Source: Nitrososphaerota archaeon (lineage in GTDB: Archaea; Thermoproteota; Nitrososphaeria; Nitrososphaerales; JAGGXQ01). Taken from it: a stretch of DNA of 9,387 bases. Made by a program: the position numbers and the translations under genes. The notes beneath the pieces were generated by a model, which worked only from the letters and a program-made list of their open reading frames with translations, was not told where the DNA came from and made no database searches. Below are positions 1 to 5,800 of this stretch, piece after piece. Position 1 is the stretch's first letter; the number at the start of each line of letters is the position of its first letter. The stretch is from the NCBI GenBank assembly GCA_021162925.1, contig JAGGXQ010000132.1, positions 1 through 9,387 on the forward strand, in the 5' to 3' direction.

Positions 1-125
1 CCCGATATCGATCCCAGGGAGATCGGGGAGCTAGGGGGGCCGTAAGGGGTCTCGACGACCTTCTCCTCGGCATCCTCGAGCAGGGAGTAGAGCCCGGTCC
101 CCCCTATGACCGCTATCCTGGCCAT
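1..125 (-). CDS. mtnP: S-methyl-5'-thioadenosine phosphorylase, N-terminal part (runs off left edge)
   Basis: Only the first 41 codons are in the window. The protein begins [18 protein letters not shown] and continues with an [14 protein letters not shown] stretch. This matches the N-terminus of MTA/purine phosphorylases of the PNP/MTAP family, whose first strand ends in a GG(S/T)GLY phosphate-binding loop followed by (V)ETPYG. The family cleaves methylthioadenosine with phosphate to adenine and methylthioribose-1-phosphate, and archaeal members often also accept inosine or adenosine. An in-frame ATG lies nine bases upstream at 134. The start at 125 is preferred because the TTTAAA box at 147-152 is about 25 nt upstream, as expected for a leaderless mRNA. 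Substrate specificity depends on residues outside the window. It follows the CPBP protease gene on the same strand after a short gap but has its own promoter. Confidence 0.85.
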   Translation of the reverse strand, partial: MARIAVIGGTGLYSLLEDAEEKVVETPYGPPSSPISLGSIS

Positions 126-146
126 ACGACCCATAGGTAGGTGGCG

Positions 147-155
147 TTTAAATCT
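147..155 (-). promoter_or_regulatory. TATA box for MTA phosphorylase gene
   Basis: On the minus strand the sequence reads AGATTTAAAC. Its centre is about 25 nt upstream of the ATG at 125, fitting an archaeal TATA box that starts transcription at or next to the start codon. It sits in the short gap after the stop codon of the CPBP gene (162-164), so the phosphorylase can be transcribed separately from the upstream genes. No Shine-Dalgarno sequence precedes either candidate ATG. Confidence 0.55.
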
Positions 156-161
156 ATACCC

Positions 162-1061
162 TCAGAAGGCGTCTGGATTGAGCAACATCTTCTTCAGATC
201 GAGGGAGCCGCTTAAGTGTAGCAGAACGAGGGTCAGAATGGTTACGGCCCCGGCGAAGGGGGCCAGCCAGTCCAGCACGGTACCGAATTGGGTTCCGTAG
301 GTTAGGTCGAAGCAGTAAAGGCTCGAAGTGAAGTAGTTGAAGGACCAGTGGAGCATTATAGCGTTCAGGATCCCCTTCGAGTAGTATACCCTGCCTAGCA
401 CGTACCCCGCGACGAGCGCCTCGGTGAACTTCCCAAGCTTCCATCCCCCCAAAAGGTGGAAGTAGGCGAATAGCACGGAGCTGAACAGGATGAGCACATG
501 CATCCTCCACCCGTCCATCCTCCCCTTGGGCCTGAGCAGGGCCTTCAGCCTATCCCTCCTCAACCCGGTTATTACAAGCCCTAAAACCCCTATGAGGCAA
601 AGCCTGAACCCTATCTCCTCGGTGATTGGCGAGAGGGATACGTGGAGCAGGTGGTAGAGCGGCTCACACACGCATATCTCCCCGACCTCGACTCCGAATG
701 CCACTTGGACGTAGTCTATGAGCTGGAGGATCACGGAGAGTGCGGAGAAGGTCGCCGCCAGGGATAGGGCGTCGTTCTCGTAGGGGAGCTCGGTCCTGAA
801 GGATCGACCCTTCATGAGGATGACCATGAGCGCCGAATACACCGCCGTCAGGGCCAAGATCCCTACCACGGGATCGATCCTGGCTTCGAGGCTTAAGGGG
901 ATGCCGAAGAGGTAGAGCACGAGGCCTTCCGCCGGGGCCTTTGAAAGTCCGCTGAACAGGATCAGAATGGCAAGGGGGAAGGATAAGAGCATCAGGGCCA
1001 GGATCGATAGGTTGAGCGATAGGGAGACCGCGGAGAATATACCGGCTATCTTACTCCTCAT
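162..1061 (-). CDS. CPBP-family intramembrane metalloprotease
   Basis: This is a 299-residue polytopic membrane protein with hydrophobic stretches near residues 12-37, 64-83, 98-122, 153-167, 187-204 and 263-283. It carries the three CPBP (CAAX protease and bacteriocin-processing, Abi) motifs: EExxxR at 148-153 (EEIGFR), FxxxH at 198-202 (FAYFH) and HxxxN at 238-242 (HWSFN). In this family the Glu and His residues coordinate the metal or activate water inside the membrane. Eukaryotic relatives (Rce1) remove the last three residues of prenylated CAAX proteins; the archaeal substrates are unknown. The ATG overlaps the stop of the zinc-ribbon gene by 11 nt, so it is probably translated from the aIF1 transcript. 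The family is secure from the motifs; the cellular role is not predicted by the sequence. Confidence 0.88.
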   Translation of the reverse strand: MRSKIAGIFSAVSLSLNLSILALMLLSFPLAILILFSGLSKAPAEGLVLYLFGIPLSLEARIDPVVGILALTAVYSALMVILMKGRSFRTELPYENDALSLAATFSALSVILQLIDYVQVAFGVEVGEICVCEPLYHLLHVSLSPITEEIGFRLCLIGVLGLVITGLRRDRLKALLRPKGRMDGWRMHVLILFSSVLFAYFHLLGGWKLGKFTEALVAGYVLGRVYYSKGILNAIMLHWSFNYFTSSLYCFDLTYGTQFGTVLDWLAPFAGAVTILTLVLLHLSGSLDLKKMLLNPDAF

Positions 1062-1236
1062 CTTCGTCTACCAGCTCCAGAGCTACATGCCCCCTGTACC
1101 CACATTTGGGGCAGTAGTACTCCTCCGGGAGTATGTAGCCGGTCAAGGGGAGCGGCTTAAGGGGACTCAGACAGACAGGGCATAGCTTAACCCTGTTCGG
1201 CGCCCTGAACCTCCACCTTATCTTTCTCTCCTTCAC
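1051..1236 (-). CDS. Small zinc-ribbon protein (61 aa), function unknown
   Basis: This 61-residue protein has two CxxC knuckles, CPVC at 19-22 and CPKC at 42-45, about 20 residues apart. That is the usual arrangement of a single zinc ribbon binding one zinc. The N-terminus is strongly basic (MKERKIRWRFRAPNRVK), suggesting nucleic-acid or ribosome contact, and the C-terminus is acidic (ELVDEDEE). Its GTG start follows the TGA stop of aIF1 with no gap, and its 3' end overlaps the CPBP gene by 11 nt. It is therefore almost certainly in one operon with both and translationally coupled to aIF1. I do not recognise a named family. Co-location with an initiation factor makes a translation-related role a reasonable guess only. 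No transmembrane segment is seen. Confidence 0.75.
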   Translation of the reverse strand: MKERKIRWRFRAPNRVKLCPVCLSPLKPLPLTGYILPEEYYCPKCGYRGHVALELVDEDEE

Positions 1237-1545
1237 TCACTGTACTTCTATCAGGTTGCTATTAAAGCCTATCTTTACCAGGTATTCCTTCACCGCCTCC
1301 CTGTGATCCCCCTGGAGGATTATCTGGCCGTTCTTTACGGAGCCTCCGCACGCTAGCTTCGTCCTCAGCCCGTGGACCAGCTTGCGCATGTCCGTGGTCT
1401 TCGGATCGATCCCCTCTATTATGGTGGCTGGCCTGTTCCACCTCCTGCGCTCGAGCCTGACCACTATCTTCGTCTCCTCCTGGGTTATCTCACCGCAGAC
1501 GCAGAGTTCCTTTGGGAGTCCGCAGATAGGGCATATATCCCCCAT
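1237..1545 (-). CDS. sui1: Translation initiation factor aIF1 (SUI1/eIF1 family)
   Basis: This 102-residue protein is the archaeal homologue of eIF1. The factor binds the small ribosomal subunit near the P site and helps select the start codon. The N-terminus holds the archaeal four-cysteine knuckle (C5, C8, C15, C17 in MGDICPICGLPKELCVC). The SUI1 fold follows, with RRRWNRPATIIEGID at 33-47 and the conserved CGGSV...ILQGDH at 66-81, where the basic loop and GDHR are hallmarks. The open frame extends upstream to a TTG at 1617. The ATG at 1545 is preferred because family members begin just before the first cysteine pair and a GGTGA Shine-Dalgarno lies four bases upstream. It is the first gene of a probable operon with the zinc-ribbon and CPBP genes. 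Confidence 0.95.
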   Translation of the reverse strand: MGDICPICGLPKELCVCGEITQEETKIVVRLERRRWNRPATIIEGIDPKTTDMRKLVHGLRTKLACGGSVKNGQIILQGDHREAVKEYLVKIGFNSNLIEVQ

Positions 1546-1607
1546 CAGCTCACCTTGAAGTAGAATCCTAGGCCCCTCAGACAGGCCGAACCTATCCCAC
1601 TCACCAT
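1545..1607 (-). CDS. Possible 20-codon leader ORF upstream of aIF1
   Basis: On the minus strand an ATG at 1607 opens a 20-codon frame beginning MVSGIGSACLRG. Its TGA stop (1547-1545) shares one base with the ATG of aIF1, giving a TGATG junction. The likely TATA box at 1633-1640 would place the transcription start near 1610, so this ATG would be almost leaderless while aIF1 itself would sit behind a leader of about 65 nt. The TGATG overlap is typical of translational coupling. The ORF is short and has no recognised family. It could be chance, since the aIF1 frame also stays open through this region. It is reported as a candidate regulatory upstream ORF rather than a gene with a product. Confidence 0.3.
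   Translation of the reverse strand: MVSGIGSACLRGLGFYFKVS
1553..1557 (-). promoter_or_regulatory. Shine-Dalgarno deciding the aIF1 start
   Basis: The minus-strand sequence CAAGGTGAGCTGATG contains GGTGA, which pairs with the archaeal 16S rRNA 3' end, close to the ATG at 1545. This supports that ATG over the upstream in-frame TTG at 1617. It is one of few clear ribosome binding sites in the window, which fits aIF1 having a transcribed leader, unlike most neighbours. Confidence 0.5.
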
Positions 1608-1632
1608 CTTTGATCAACCCTAGGATGACATA

Positions 1633-1640
1633 CTATTAAG
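1633..1640 (-). promoter_or_regulatory. Probable TATA box for aIF1 operon
   Basis: The minus strand reads GAAAGACTTAATAGTATG. CTTAATAG with a purine-rich BRE-like AAAGA before it is a moderate archaeal promoter. Its predicted start site (about 26 nt downstream, near 1610) lies inside the in-frame upstream extension of aIF1, after the TTG at 1617, which argues against that TTG start. The element is weaker than the others in this window. Confidence 0.4.
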
Positions 1641-1712
1641 TCTTTCCTATACCCACCGTGCCAGAACCCGTACGCATTTGCCGATCGGCCATCGACTTAA
1701 ACACGCGCAATC

Positions 1713-1720
1713 TTTTTAAG
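1713..1720 (+). promoter_or_regulatory. TATA box for nadE
   Basis: TTTTTAAG, preceded by CGCAATC, is centred about 27 nt upstream of the nadE ATG at 1744. This predicts a leaderless or nearly leaderless transcript, and no Shine-Dalgarno is present between the box and the ATG. The region is divergent from the aIF1 promoter at 1633-1640. Confidence 0.6.
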
Positions 1721-1743
1721 TATAATCCAATTAGCAGTCTAAA

Positions 1744-2520
1744 ATGATCAAAAAAGAGGATCTGTTCGGGCTGAATTGGGAAAAGGTATCGAAAAAGTTG
1801 GTCGATTTCATAAGGGGGTACGAGGAGGGGGTCGTCTTGGGCCTGAGCGGGGGCCTGGACTCTTCGACGGTTGCTAAGCTATCCGTCATGGCCCTGGGGA
1901 GGGATAGGGTTCTGGGGCTCATCATGCCTTCGGGGGCCCTAGACGAGGACGCCGTCAGGGTTGCGAGGATGCTCGGAATCGAATACAAGGTGATCGACAT
2001 AACCGGGATAGTTTCGGGCATGGTCGGGGCCTGCGGGCTGGACGGGGGACTCATCCCCATCGGGAACCTGAAGGCGAGGATCAGGATGGCGCTCCTCTAC
2101 TACCACGCAAACGTGATGGGCCGAATAGTCGTAGGATCTGGGAACAAGAGCGAGCTCCTGGTCGGGTACTTCACCAAGTACGGGGACGGCGGGGTCGACA
2201 TACTCCCGCTAGGGGACCTCTACAAGACCCAGGTCAGGATGCTCGCCGAGTACCTCGGCATACCAAAGGATATAGTCTGGAAGACCCCGACCGCGGGGCT
2301 CTGGCCTGGACAGACCGACGAAGGGGAGCTCGGCATGCCTTACGAAAGGCTCGACCTCATCCTCTACGGCATCCACGAGCTCGGAATGAAGAAGGAAGAG
2401 ATATCGAGGGAGTTCGGCATACCCAGGGCCGATGTGGAAAGGGTCGAAGAAATGGTAAGGAGTTCGGAGCACAAGCGGAGCATGCCCCCCATTCCCAAAG
2501 TTCAGGGGCTGAGGGGTTAG
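1744..2520 (+). CDS. nadE: NH3-dependent NAD+ synthetase
   Basis: This 258-residue N-type ATP pyrophosphatase adenylates deamido-NAD (NaAD) and amidates it to NAD, the last step of NAD synthesis. The PP-loop SGGLDSS is at 35-41. GSGNKSE at 131-137 followed by the FTKYGDGGVD segment at 143-152 and the PLGDLYKTQV segment at 155-164 are the substrate and ATP sites of NadE. The TPTAGLWPGQTDEGELG segment at 181-197 is also characteristic. There is no N-terminal nitrilase/glutaminase domain, so ammonia must be supplied free or by a separate glutaminase. The length is normal for the single-domain form. The ATG at 1744 agrees with the TATA box about 27 nt upstream. The TAG stop overlaps the gltA stop on the opposite strand, leaving no room for a dedicated terminator. 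Confidence 0.96.
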   Translation: MIKKEDLFGLNWEKVSKKLVDFIRGYEEGVVLGLSGGLDSSTVAKLSVMALGRDRVLGLIMPSGALDEDAVRVARMLGIEYKVIDITGIVSGMVGACGLDGGLIPIGNLKARIRMALLYYHANVMGRIVVGSGNKSELLVGYFTKYGDGGVDILPLGDLYKTQVRMLAEYLGIPKDIVWKTPTAGLWPGQTDEGELGMPYERLDLILYGIHELGMKKEEISREFGIPRADVERVEEMVRSSEHKRSMPPIPKVQGLRG

Positions 2521-3638
2521 CGCTCCTCTATCGGGACGTACTTCTTGTCGAGCTCGCCGACGTACTTCGCCTTCGGCCTTATCAGCCTGTTCTGCTCCCA
2601 ATATTCGAGTATGTGCGCCACCCACCCTGCCATCCTGCTTATGGCGAACATGGTTATGGCGAGGTCCTGAGGTATGCCGAGGAAGTAGTATACCAATCCG
2701 GAGTAGAAGTCGACGTTCGGGTATATGTTCTTGTGCGCGAGCCTCTTAAGGGCCGCCTCCTCGACCTTCTCCGCCGTTTCAAAGAGGTCCATCCTCCCCC
2801 TCAGCTCCGCCATCTCCCTAGCCATGCGCTTGAAAGCCCTATACCTGGGATCGAAGTTCTTGTAGACCCTGTGCCCGAATCCCCATATCCTCTTCCCGCT
2901 CTTCAGCATCCCTTCCACGTAGGATTCGGCCCTATCCGGGGAGCCTACCTCTTCTAGCATCTTGAGCACTTGAAGGTTCGCCCCTCCGTGAAGCGGACCG
3001 GCCAGGGTCCCTATCGCCGTCGTTATGGACGCGTAGATGTCGGCCAGGGTGGATGCGGTAACCAGGGATGCGAAGGTCGATGCGCACAGGCCGTGATCGG
3101 CGAGCAGGAGGAAGGCCCTGTCCATGACCCTCTCCTCGGACCCTTCCGGGACCTTTCCGAACATCATGTAGAGGAAGTTTCCCGCCTGGCTCAACTCTTC
3201 CCTGGGCTCGAGTGGCTCGAGGCCGCTCCTGTACCTGTGGAACTCGGCGAGCATGACGGGGGCCTTCGCGATCAGACCTATCCCCTTCTCCGTCTCATCC
3301 CCTCCATCGTCGAACAGGGACATGGCCGATACCGTGGTCCTTAAGAAGTCCATGGGGTCCGAATCCTTTGGAAGGCTCCTTATGAGCCCTCTTAACCCAT
3401 CCGGTAGCCTCCTCTTAGAGGCGAGCTTCCTCTCGAAGCTTTCGAGCTCCTCCCTGCTCGGCAGCTCCCCGAACAGGAGCAGGTAGACGACCTCTTCGTA
3501 CTTCGAGTGTTCCACCAGGTCCATTATGTTATACCCCCTGTAGTAAAGCCTGCTCCCCTTCCCGTCTATGTAGCAGATGCGGCTCTCCTTGACGCAGATG
3601 CCCTCGAGTCCTTTATACACCTGGCATTCATCGCTCAT
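2517..3638 (-). CDS. gltA: Citrate synthase
   Basis: The enzyme condenses oxaloacetate and acetyl-CoA to citrate; some archaeal homologues also use propionyl-CoA (2-methylcitrate synthase). In the 373-residue form starting at the ATG at 3638, the catalytic triad is His217 (GPLHGGAN), His256 (FGHRVYKNFDPR) and Asp310 (NVDFYSG). The oxaloacetate-binding DHGLCASTF segment sits near 181-189. It has Cys where the Asn of the usual DHxxNASTF is expected, a small deviation. The N-terminal KGLEGICVKESRICYIDG block is typical of type I dimeric archaeal/Gram-positive enzymes, which are 370-380 residues long. The frame extends to a GTG at 3683, but that extension contains the TTTAAATAT promoter box, so the ATG at 3638 is preferred. 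It is divergent from hisS and convergent with nadE. Confidence 0.95.
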   Translation of the reverse strand: MSDECQVYKGLEGICVKESRICYIDGKGSRLYYRGYNIMDLVEHSKYEEVVYLLLFGELPSREELESFERKLASKRRLPDGLRGLIRSLPKDSDPMDFLRTTVSAMSLFDDGGDETEKGIGLIAKAPVMLAEFHRYRSGLEPLEPREELSQAGNFLYMMFGKVPEGSEERVMDRAFLLLADHGLCASTFASLVTASTLADIYASITTAIGTLAGPLHGGANLQVLKMLEEVGSPDRAESYVEGMLKSGKRIWGFGHRVYKNFDPRYRAFKRMAREMAELRGRMDLFETAEKVEEAALKRLAHKNIYPNVDFYSGLVYYFLGIPQDLAITMFAISRMAGWVAHILEYWEQNRLIRPKAKYVGELDKKYVPIEER

Positions 3639-3665
3639 TTCGATCCTTAAGGGGTTGATGTCGGG

Positions 3666-3674
3666 ATATTTAAA
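3666..3674 (-). promoter_or_regulatory. TATA box for gltA
   Basis: The minus-strand sequence AAGTTTAAATATCC contains a strong TATA box, TTTAAATAT, centred about 32 nt upstream of the ATG at 3638. This predicts a leader of only a few bases. Because it lies inside the open-frame extension up to GTG 3683, it is the main argument for the shorter citrate synthase. Confidence 0.6.
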
Positions 3675-3753
3675 CTTCTCCACGAATTACCGAACAAATG
3701 TGCAAAAACGTGACCTAAATCGGCGGCCAATTGACCAAAGGCTTAAAGTTCAA

Positions 3754-3761
3754 TTTAAATA
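3754..3761 (+). promoter_or_regulatory. TATA box for hisS
   Basis: TTTAAATA with AAAGTTCAA before it as a BRE-like element is centred 26-27 nt upstream of the GTG at 3784, the ideal spacing for a leaderless transcript beginning at that GTG. It is nearly the same box as that of the divergent gltA promoter 80-90 nt away. Confidence 0.65.
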
Positions 3762-3783
3762 TGATGCTGATATTCGAATACCC

Positions 3784-5043
3784 GTGAAGCTAGGAGTCCC
3801 AAGGGGGATCAGGGACCTAGATCCGGAGCTCTACGAATTCATGGAGTTCGTCAGGGACGAGTTCAAAGCGGCCTCCAGGCTCTTCGGGTTCAGGCTCACC
3901 GAGCCAGCAAGCCTGGAGTTCCTCTCGACCCTCGAGATAAAGGGAGGCCCGTCGATAAGGGATGAGATATACGCCTTCAAGGATAAGAGCGGCAGGGACG
4001 TGGCCCTTAGGTTCGATCTGACCGTCGGGATGGCCAGGTACGTCGCATCTAGGAGGGGCCTGCCCCTTCCGCTCAAGCTCGCGAGCTTCTCATCTAGCTG
4101 GAGGTACGACGAGCCCCAGTACGGCAGGTACAGGTGGTTCTACCAGTGGGACGTCGAGATCTTCGGCCCGAAGGACGTGCTGGCGGACGCCGAGGTCATA
4201 GAGTTCACCCACGAGCTACACAGGAGGATCGGGCTCGACCTGAAGGTTAGGATAGGGGATAGGAGGATGACCGAGGGGTACATAAGGGGCCTGGGGGTCG
4301 AGGAGGGGCGAAAGGTCCTAGACCTGATGAGGGCGATAGACAAGCTCGACAAGAAGAGCGAATCTGAGGTGAAGGAGGAGTACGTGGCGAAGGGGTACGA
4401 AGCCAAGCTCCTGGATTCCGTCTTGGCCCTTTCGAAGGTCAAAGGAGGGCTAGAAGCCATCGACAGGGTTCGGGAGTTCGTCGAGCCCACTAGGGAGCTG
4501 CTCGACCTCTTCGACCTTTTGAAGGGCAAGGGCCTCGACCCGATCCTGGATATGGGGGTCGTCAGGGGCCTCGACTACTACGACTCGTTGGTCTTCGAGG
4601 TATTCGACGAAGAGGAGGCCGGCTTGGGCGCGGTTGCCGGGGGTGGGAGGTACGACGTGCTCATGAAGGAGTTCGGGAGGCCGGAGCTGGGGGCTACCGG
4701 AGCCGCCGGAGGGGTCGATAGGCTCATCCTCTCGCTGAAGAGGAGGGGTCTATCGCCGAAGGCGTTAGAAACCGTCGTGGTCGCCTACACTTCGGGGCTC
4801 GAGGTAGAGGCATCGAAGCTCGTTTCGAGGCTTAGGGCCGATGGTATAGCATGCGAGATGGACCCGTTCAGGAGGAGCCTGAGGAAGCAGCTCGAGCTGG
4901 CCTCCAAGAAGGCCAGGTACGTCGTGATAGTAGCCCCCAGGGAGCTCGAGGAGGGCCTCTACGTGCTAAGGGACATGAAATCGGGGGAGGAGCTCAAGCT
5001 GGACTACCGAAACCTCGTCGGGGCGCTGACCCGGAACGTCTAA
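3784..5043 (+). CDS. hisS: Histidyl-tRNA synthetase (class II)
   Basis: This 419-residue enzyme charges tRNA-His. Class II motif 2 is the FSSSWRYDEPQYGRYR stretch at 102-117, followed by FYQWDVEIFG at 119-128. The histidine-specific motif VRGLDYYDSLVFEV is at 260-273 and keeps the catalytic Arg and the LDYY core, although the usual TG between DYY and xVFE is DS here. GGGRYD is at 286-291 and motif 3 arginine is in GGVDRL at 309-314. The last roughly 90 residues form the anticodon-binding domain. The frame is open from 3577, but the first 69 codons overlap gltA and its promoter and resemble no synthetase. The GTG at 3784 gives MKLGVPRGIRDLDP, the expected N-terminus, and is exactly where a leaderless transcript would begin. 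The stop codon overlaps that of amzA. Confidence 0.95.
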   Translation: MKLGVPRGIRDLDPELYEFMEFVRDEFKAASRLFGFRLTEPASLEFLSTLEIKGGPSIRDEIYAFKDKSGRDVALRFDLTVGMARYVASRRGLPLPLKLASFSSSWRYDEPQYGRYRWFYQWDVEIFGPKDVLADAEVIEFTHELHRRIGLDLKVRIGDRRMTEGYIRGLGVEEGRKVLDLMRAIDKLDKKSESEVKEEYVAKGYEAKLLDSVLALSKVKGGLEAIDRVREFVEPTRELLDLFDLLKGKGLDPILDMGVVRGLDYYDSLVFEVFDEEEAGLGAVAGGGRYDVLMKEFGRPELGATGAAGGVDRLILSLKRRGLSPKALETVVVAYTSGLEVEASKLVSRLRADGIACEMDPFRRSLRKQLELASKKARYVVIVAPRELEEGLYVLRDMKSGEELKLDYRNLVGALTRNV

Positions 5044-5534
5044 AGGCCGAGCTTGGCCCTGCACGATTCGCAGAGCCAGAGCCTCTTCTCATCGACCTCC
5101 TTCAGGCTGTTCGAAAAGCTCATGAGGCACAGCCTGTTTGCGCAGTGCCCGAGCCCCAGCAGGTGCCCTAGCTCGTGGGCGGCCTCCTTCGCGACCCTTT
5201 CTTCGAACAGGCTCACATCCCTATCTCTGAGCCTGTAGGTCGATAGGATCGCGACCCCCTTCCAAGGCAAGGCAACTCCGAAGACGAAGTTGAGCCCGTC
5301 TACGAACAGATCCCTCTTCAACACGGCCATCGACTTCCCCCTCCTCCGCCCCAGCCACCTGGCTATCGCCTCGGCGTTGTACTGCCCCCTGAGCCCATCG
5401 AGCCAGCCTTCCAGGAGCTTCATCCTCTCGCCCAGCTTAACCTCGTAGCCGAAGATCCCGGCCCCCCTCCTGAGCCCCCTCACCTCGACCTCATCCAAGG
5501 GCTCGCCGATCTGGACTACGTAGAGCTCCTTCAT
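5040..5534 (-). CDS. amzA: Archaemetzincin zinc metalloprotease
   Basis: This is a 164-residue soluble protein. The C-terminal half carries the archaemetzincin signature: HELGHLLGLGH at 120-130 with zinc ligands His120, His124 and His130 and catalytic Glu121. C131, C136 and the Met-turn Met138 follow, then a second cysteine pair C155/C158 (CESC). The four cysteines form a structural second zinc site. The extended pattern HExxHxxGxxHC(x4)CxM...CxxC separates this family from other metzincins. Family members are small archaeal/eukaryotic proteases with poorly known substrates. There is no signal peptide, so it is cytosolic. The ATG at 5534 has a CTTAAAAG TATA box 26 nt upstream and no leader. 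It lies directly downstream of tRNA-Pro on the same strand and is convergent with hisS with a 4-nt stop overlap. Confidence 0.95.
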   Translation of the reverse strand: MKELYVVQIGEPLDEVEVRGLRRGAGIFGYEVKLGERMKLLEGWLDGLRGQYNAEAIARWLGRRRGKSMAVLKRDLFVDGLNFVFGVALPWKGVAILSTYRLRDRDVSLFEERVAKEAAHELGHLLGLGHCANRLCLMSFSNSLKEVDEKRLWLCESCRAKLGL

Positions 5535-5556
5535 CCGAACCGATTTGCGGTGGCTT

Positions 5557-5564
5557 CTTTTAAG
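5557..5564 (-). promoter_or_regulatory. TATA box for archaemetzincin gene
   Basis: The minus-strand sequence AAACTTAAAAGAAGCC contains CTTAAAAG centred 26-27 nt upstream of the ATG at 5534, predicting a leaderless mRNA. It lies 13 nt past the encoded CCA end of tRNA-Pro, so amzA can be transcribed alone or by read-through from the tRNA. No T-rich terminator separates the two. Confidence 0.6.
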
Positions 5565-5576
5565 TTTAGCAAGGCG

Positions 5577-5655
5577 TGGTGGGGCCGGCCGGATTTGAAC
5601 CGGCGACCGCCAGCGCCCCAGGCTGACATCCTAGACCAGGCTAGACGACGGCCCC
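5577..5655 (-). tRNA. tRNA-Pro (anticodon GGG), CCA encoded
   Basis: The minus strand folds into a complete cloverleaf. The acceptor GGGGCCG pairs with CGGCCCC, and the D arm (GTCT...GGAT) has a G18G19 loop. The anticodon stem is TCAGC/GCTGG with loop CTGGGGC, giving anticodon GGG at 34-36. The variable loop is CGGTC, and the T arm is GCCGG/CCGGC with loop TTCAAAT. Discriminator A73 is at 5580 and the CCA end is encoded at 5579-5577. There is no intron in the anticodon loop. It reads CCC (and CCU by wobble) proline codons; CCC is common in these genes. Stem pairs include a few G-T wobbles (10-25, 13-22, 27-43), which is normal. Confidence 0.95.
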
Positions 5656-5684
5656 TTTCTCTGCTCCTCAATTATAGCAGGGTT

Positions 5685-5693
5685 CTTATAAAA
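5685..5693 (-). promoter_or_regulatory. TATA box for tRNA-Pro
   Basis: The minus-strand sequence TTTTATAAG is centred about 34 nt upstream of the tRNA 5' end. Transcription would start near 5663 and leave a leader of about 8 nt for RNase P to remove. The surrounding 5684-5700 stretch is AT-only apart from one C and could also be read in the opposite direction, but the aldolase gene has its own box at 5773. Confidence 0.5.
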
Positions 5694-5772
5694 TTTTTAA
5701 GCCACCTATGAGACGACGTCCCTCAACCCGCCTAGATGAATCGGATGAAGGGAAGGCCAGATTCGACAAAGG

Positions 5773-5780
5773 TTAAAAAT
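5773..5780 (+). promoter_or_regulatory. TATA box for class II aldolase gene
   Basis: TTAAAAAT, preceded by GACAAAGG as a BRE-like element, is centred about 25 nt upstream of the ATG at 5801. It is followed by a GC-rich stretch without a Shine-Dalgarno, again the leaderless pattern. Confidence 0.6.
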
Positions 5781-5800
5781 TTCGGCGCCCAAGCCCGCCC

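Noticed and set aside
154..510. 118-codon minus-strand open frame inside the CPBP gene in another frame
   Set aside because: Low-complexity Arg/Leu-rich product without motifs; the CPBP frame has all three catalytic motifs through the same region.
2209..2625. 138-codon minus-strand frame across the nadE 3' end and gltA 3' end
   Set aside because: Shadow of nadE and gltA, both of which are supported by catalytic residues over this stretch.
3761..3775. ATGATGC...CTGA resembling C and D boxes of a small guide RNA
   Set aside because: The boxes are nearly adjacent with no room for a guide, and the stretch is explained by the hisS promoter and start region.
3577..3783. N-terminal extension of the hisS reading frame
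   Set aside because: It overlaps the gltA coding region and both promoters, shows no synthetase similarity, and the GTG at 3784 fits the TATA spacing and the family N-terminus.
5708..5776. 22-codon ORF (MRRRPSTRLDES...) between tRNA-Pro and the aldolase
   Set aside because: No promoter at suitable distance, no ribosome binding site, very basic chance-like composition, and its stop codon lies within the aldolase TATA box.
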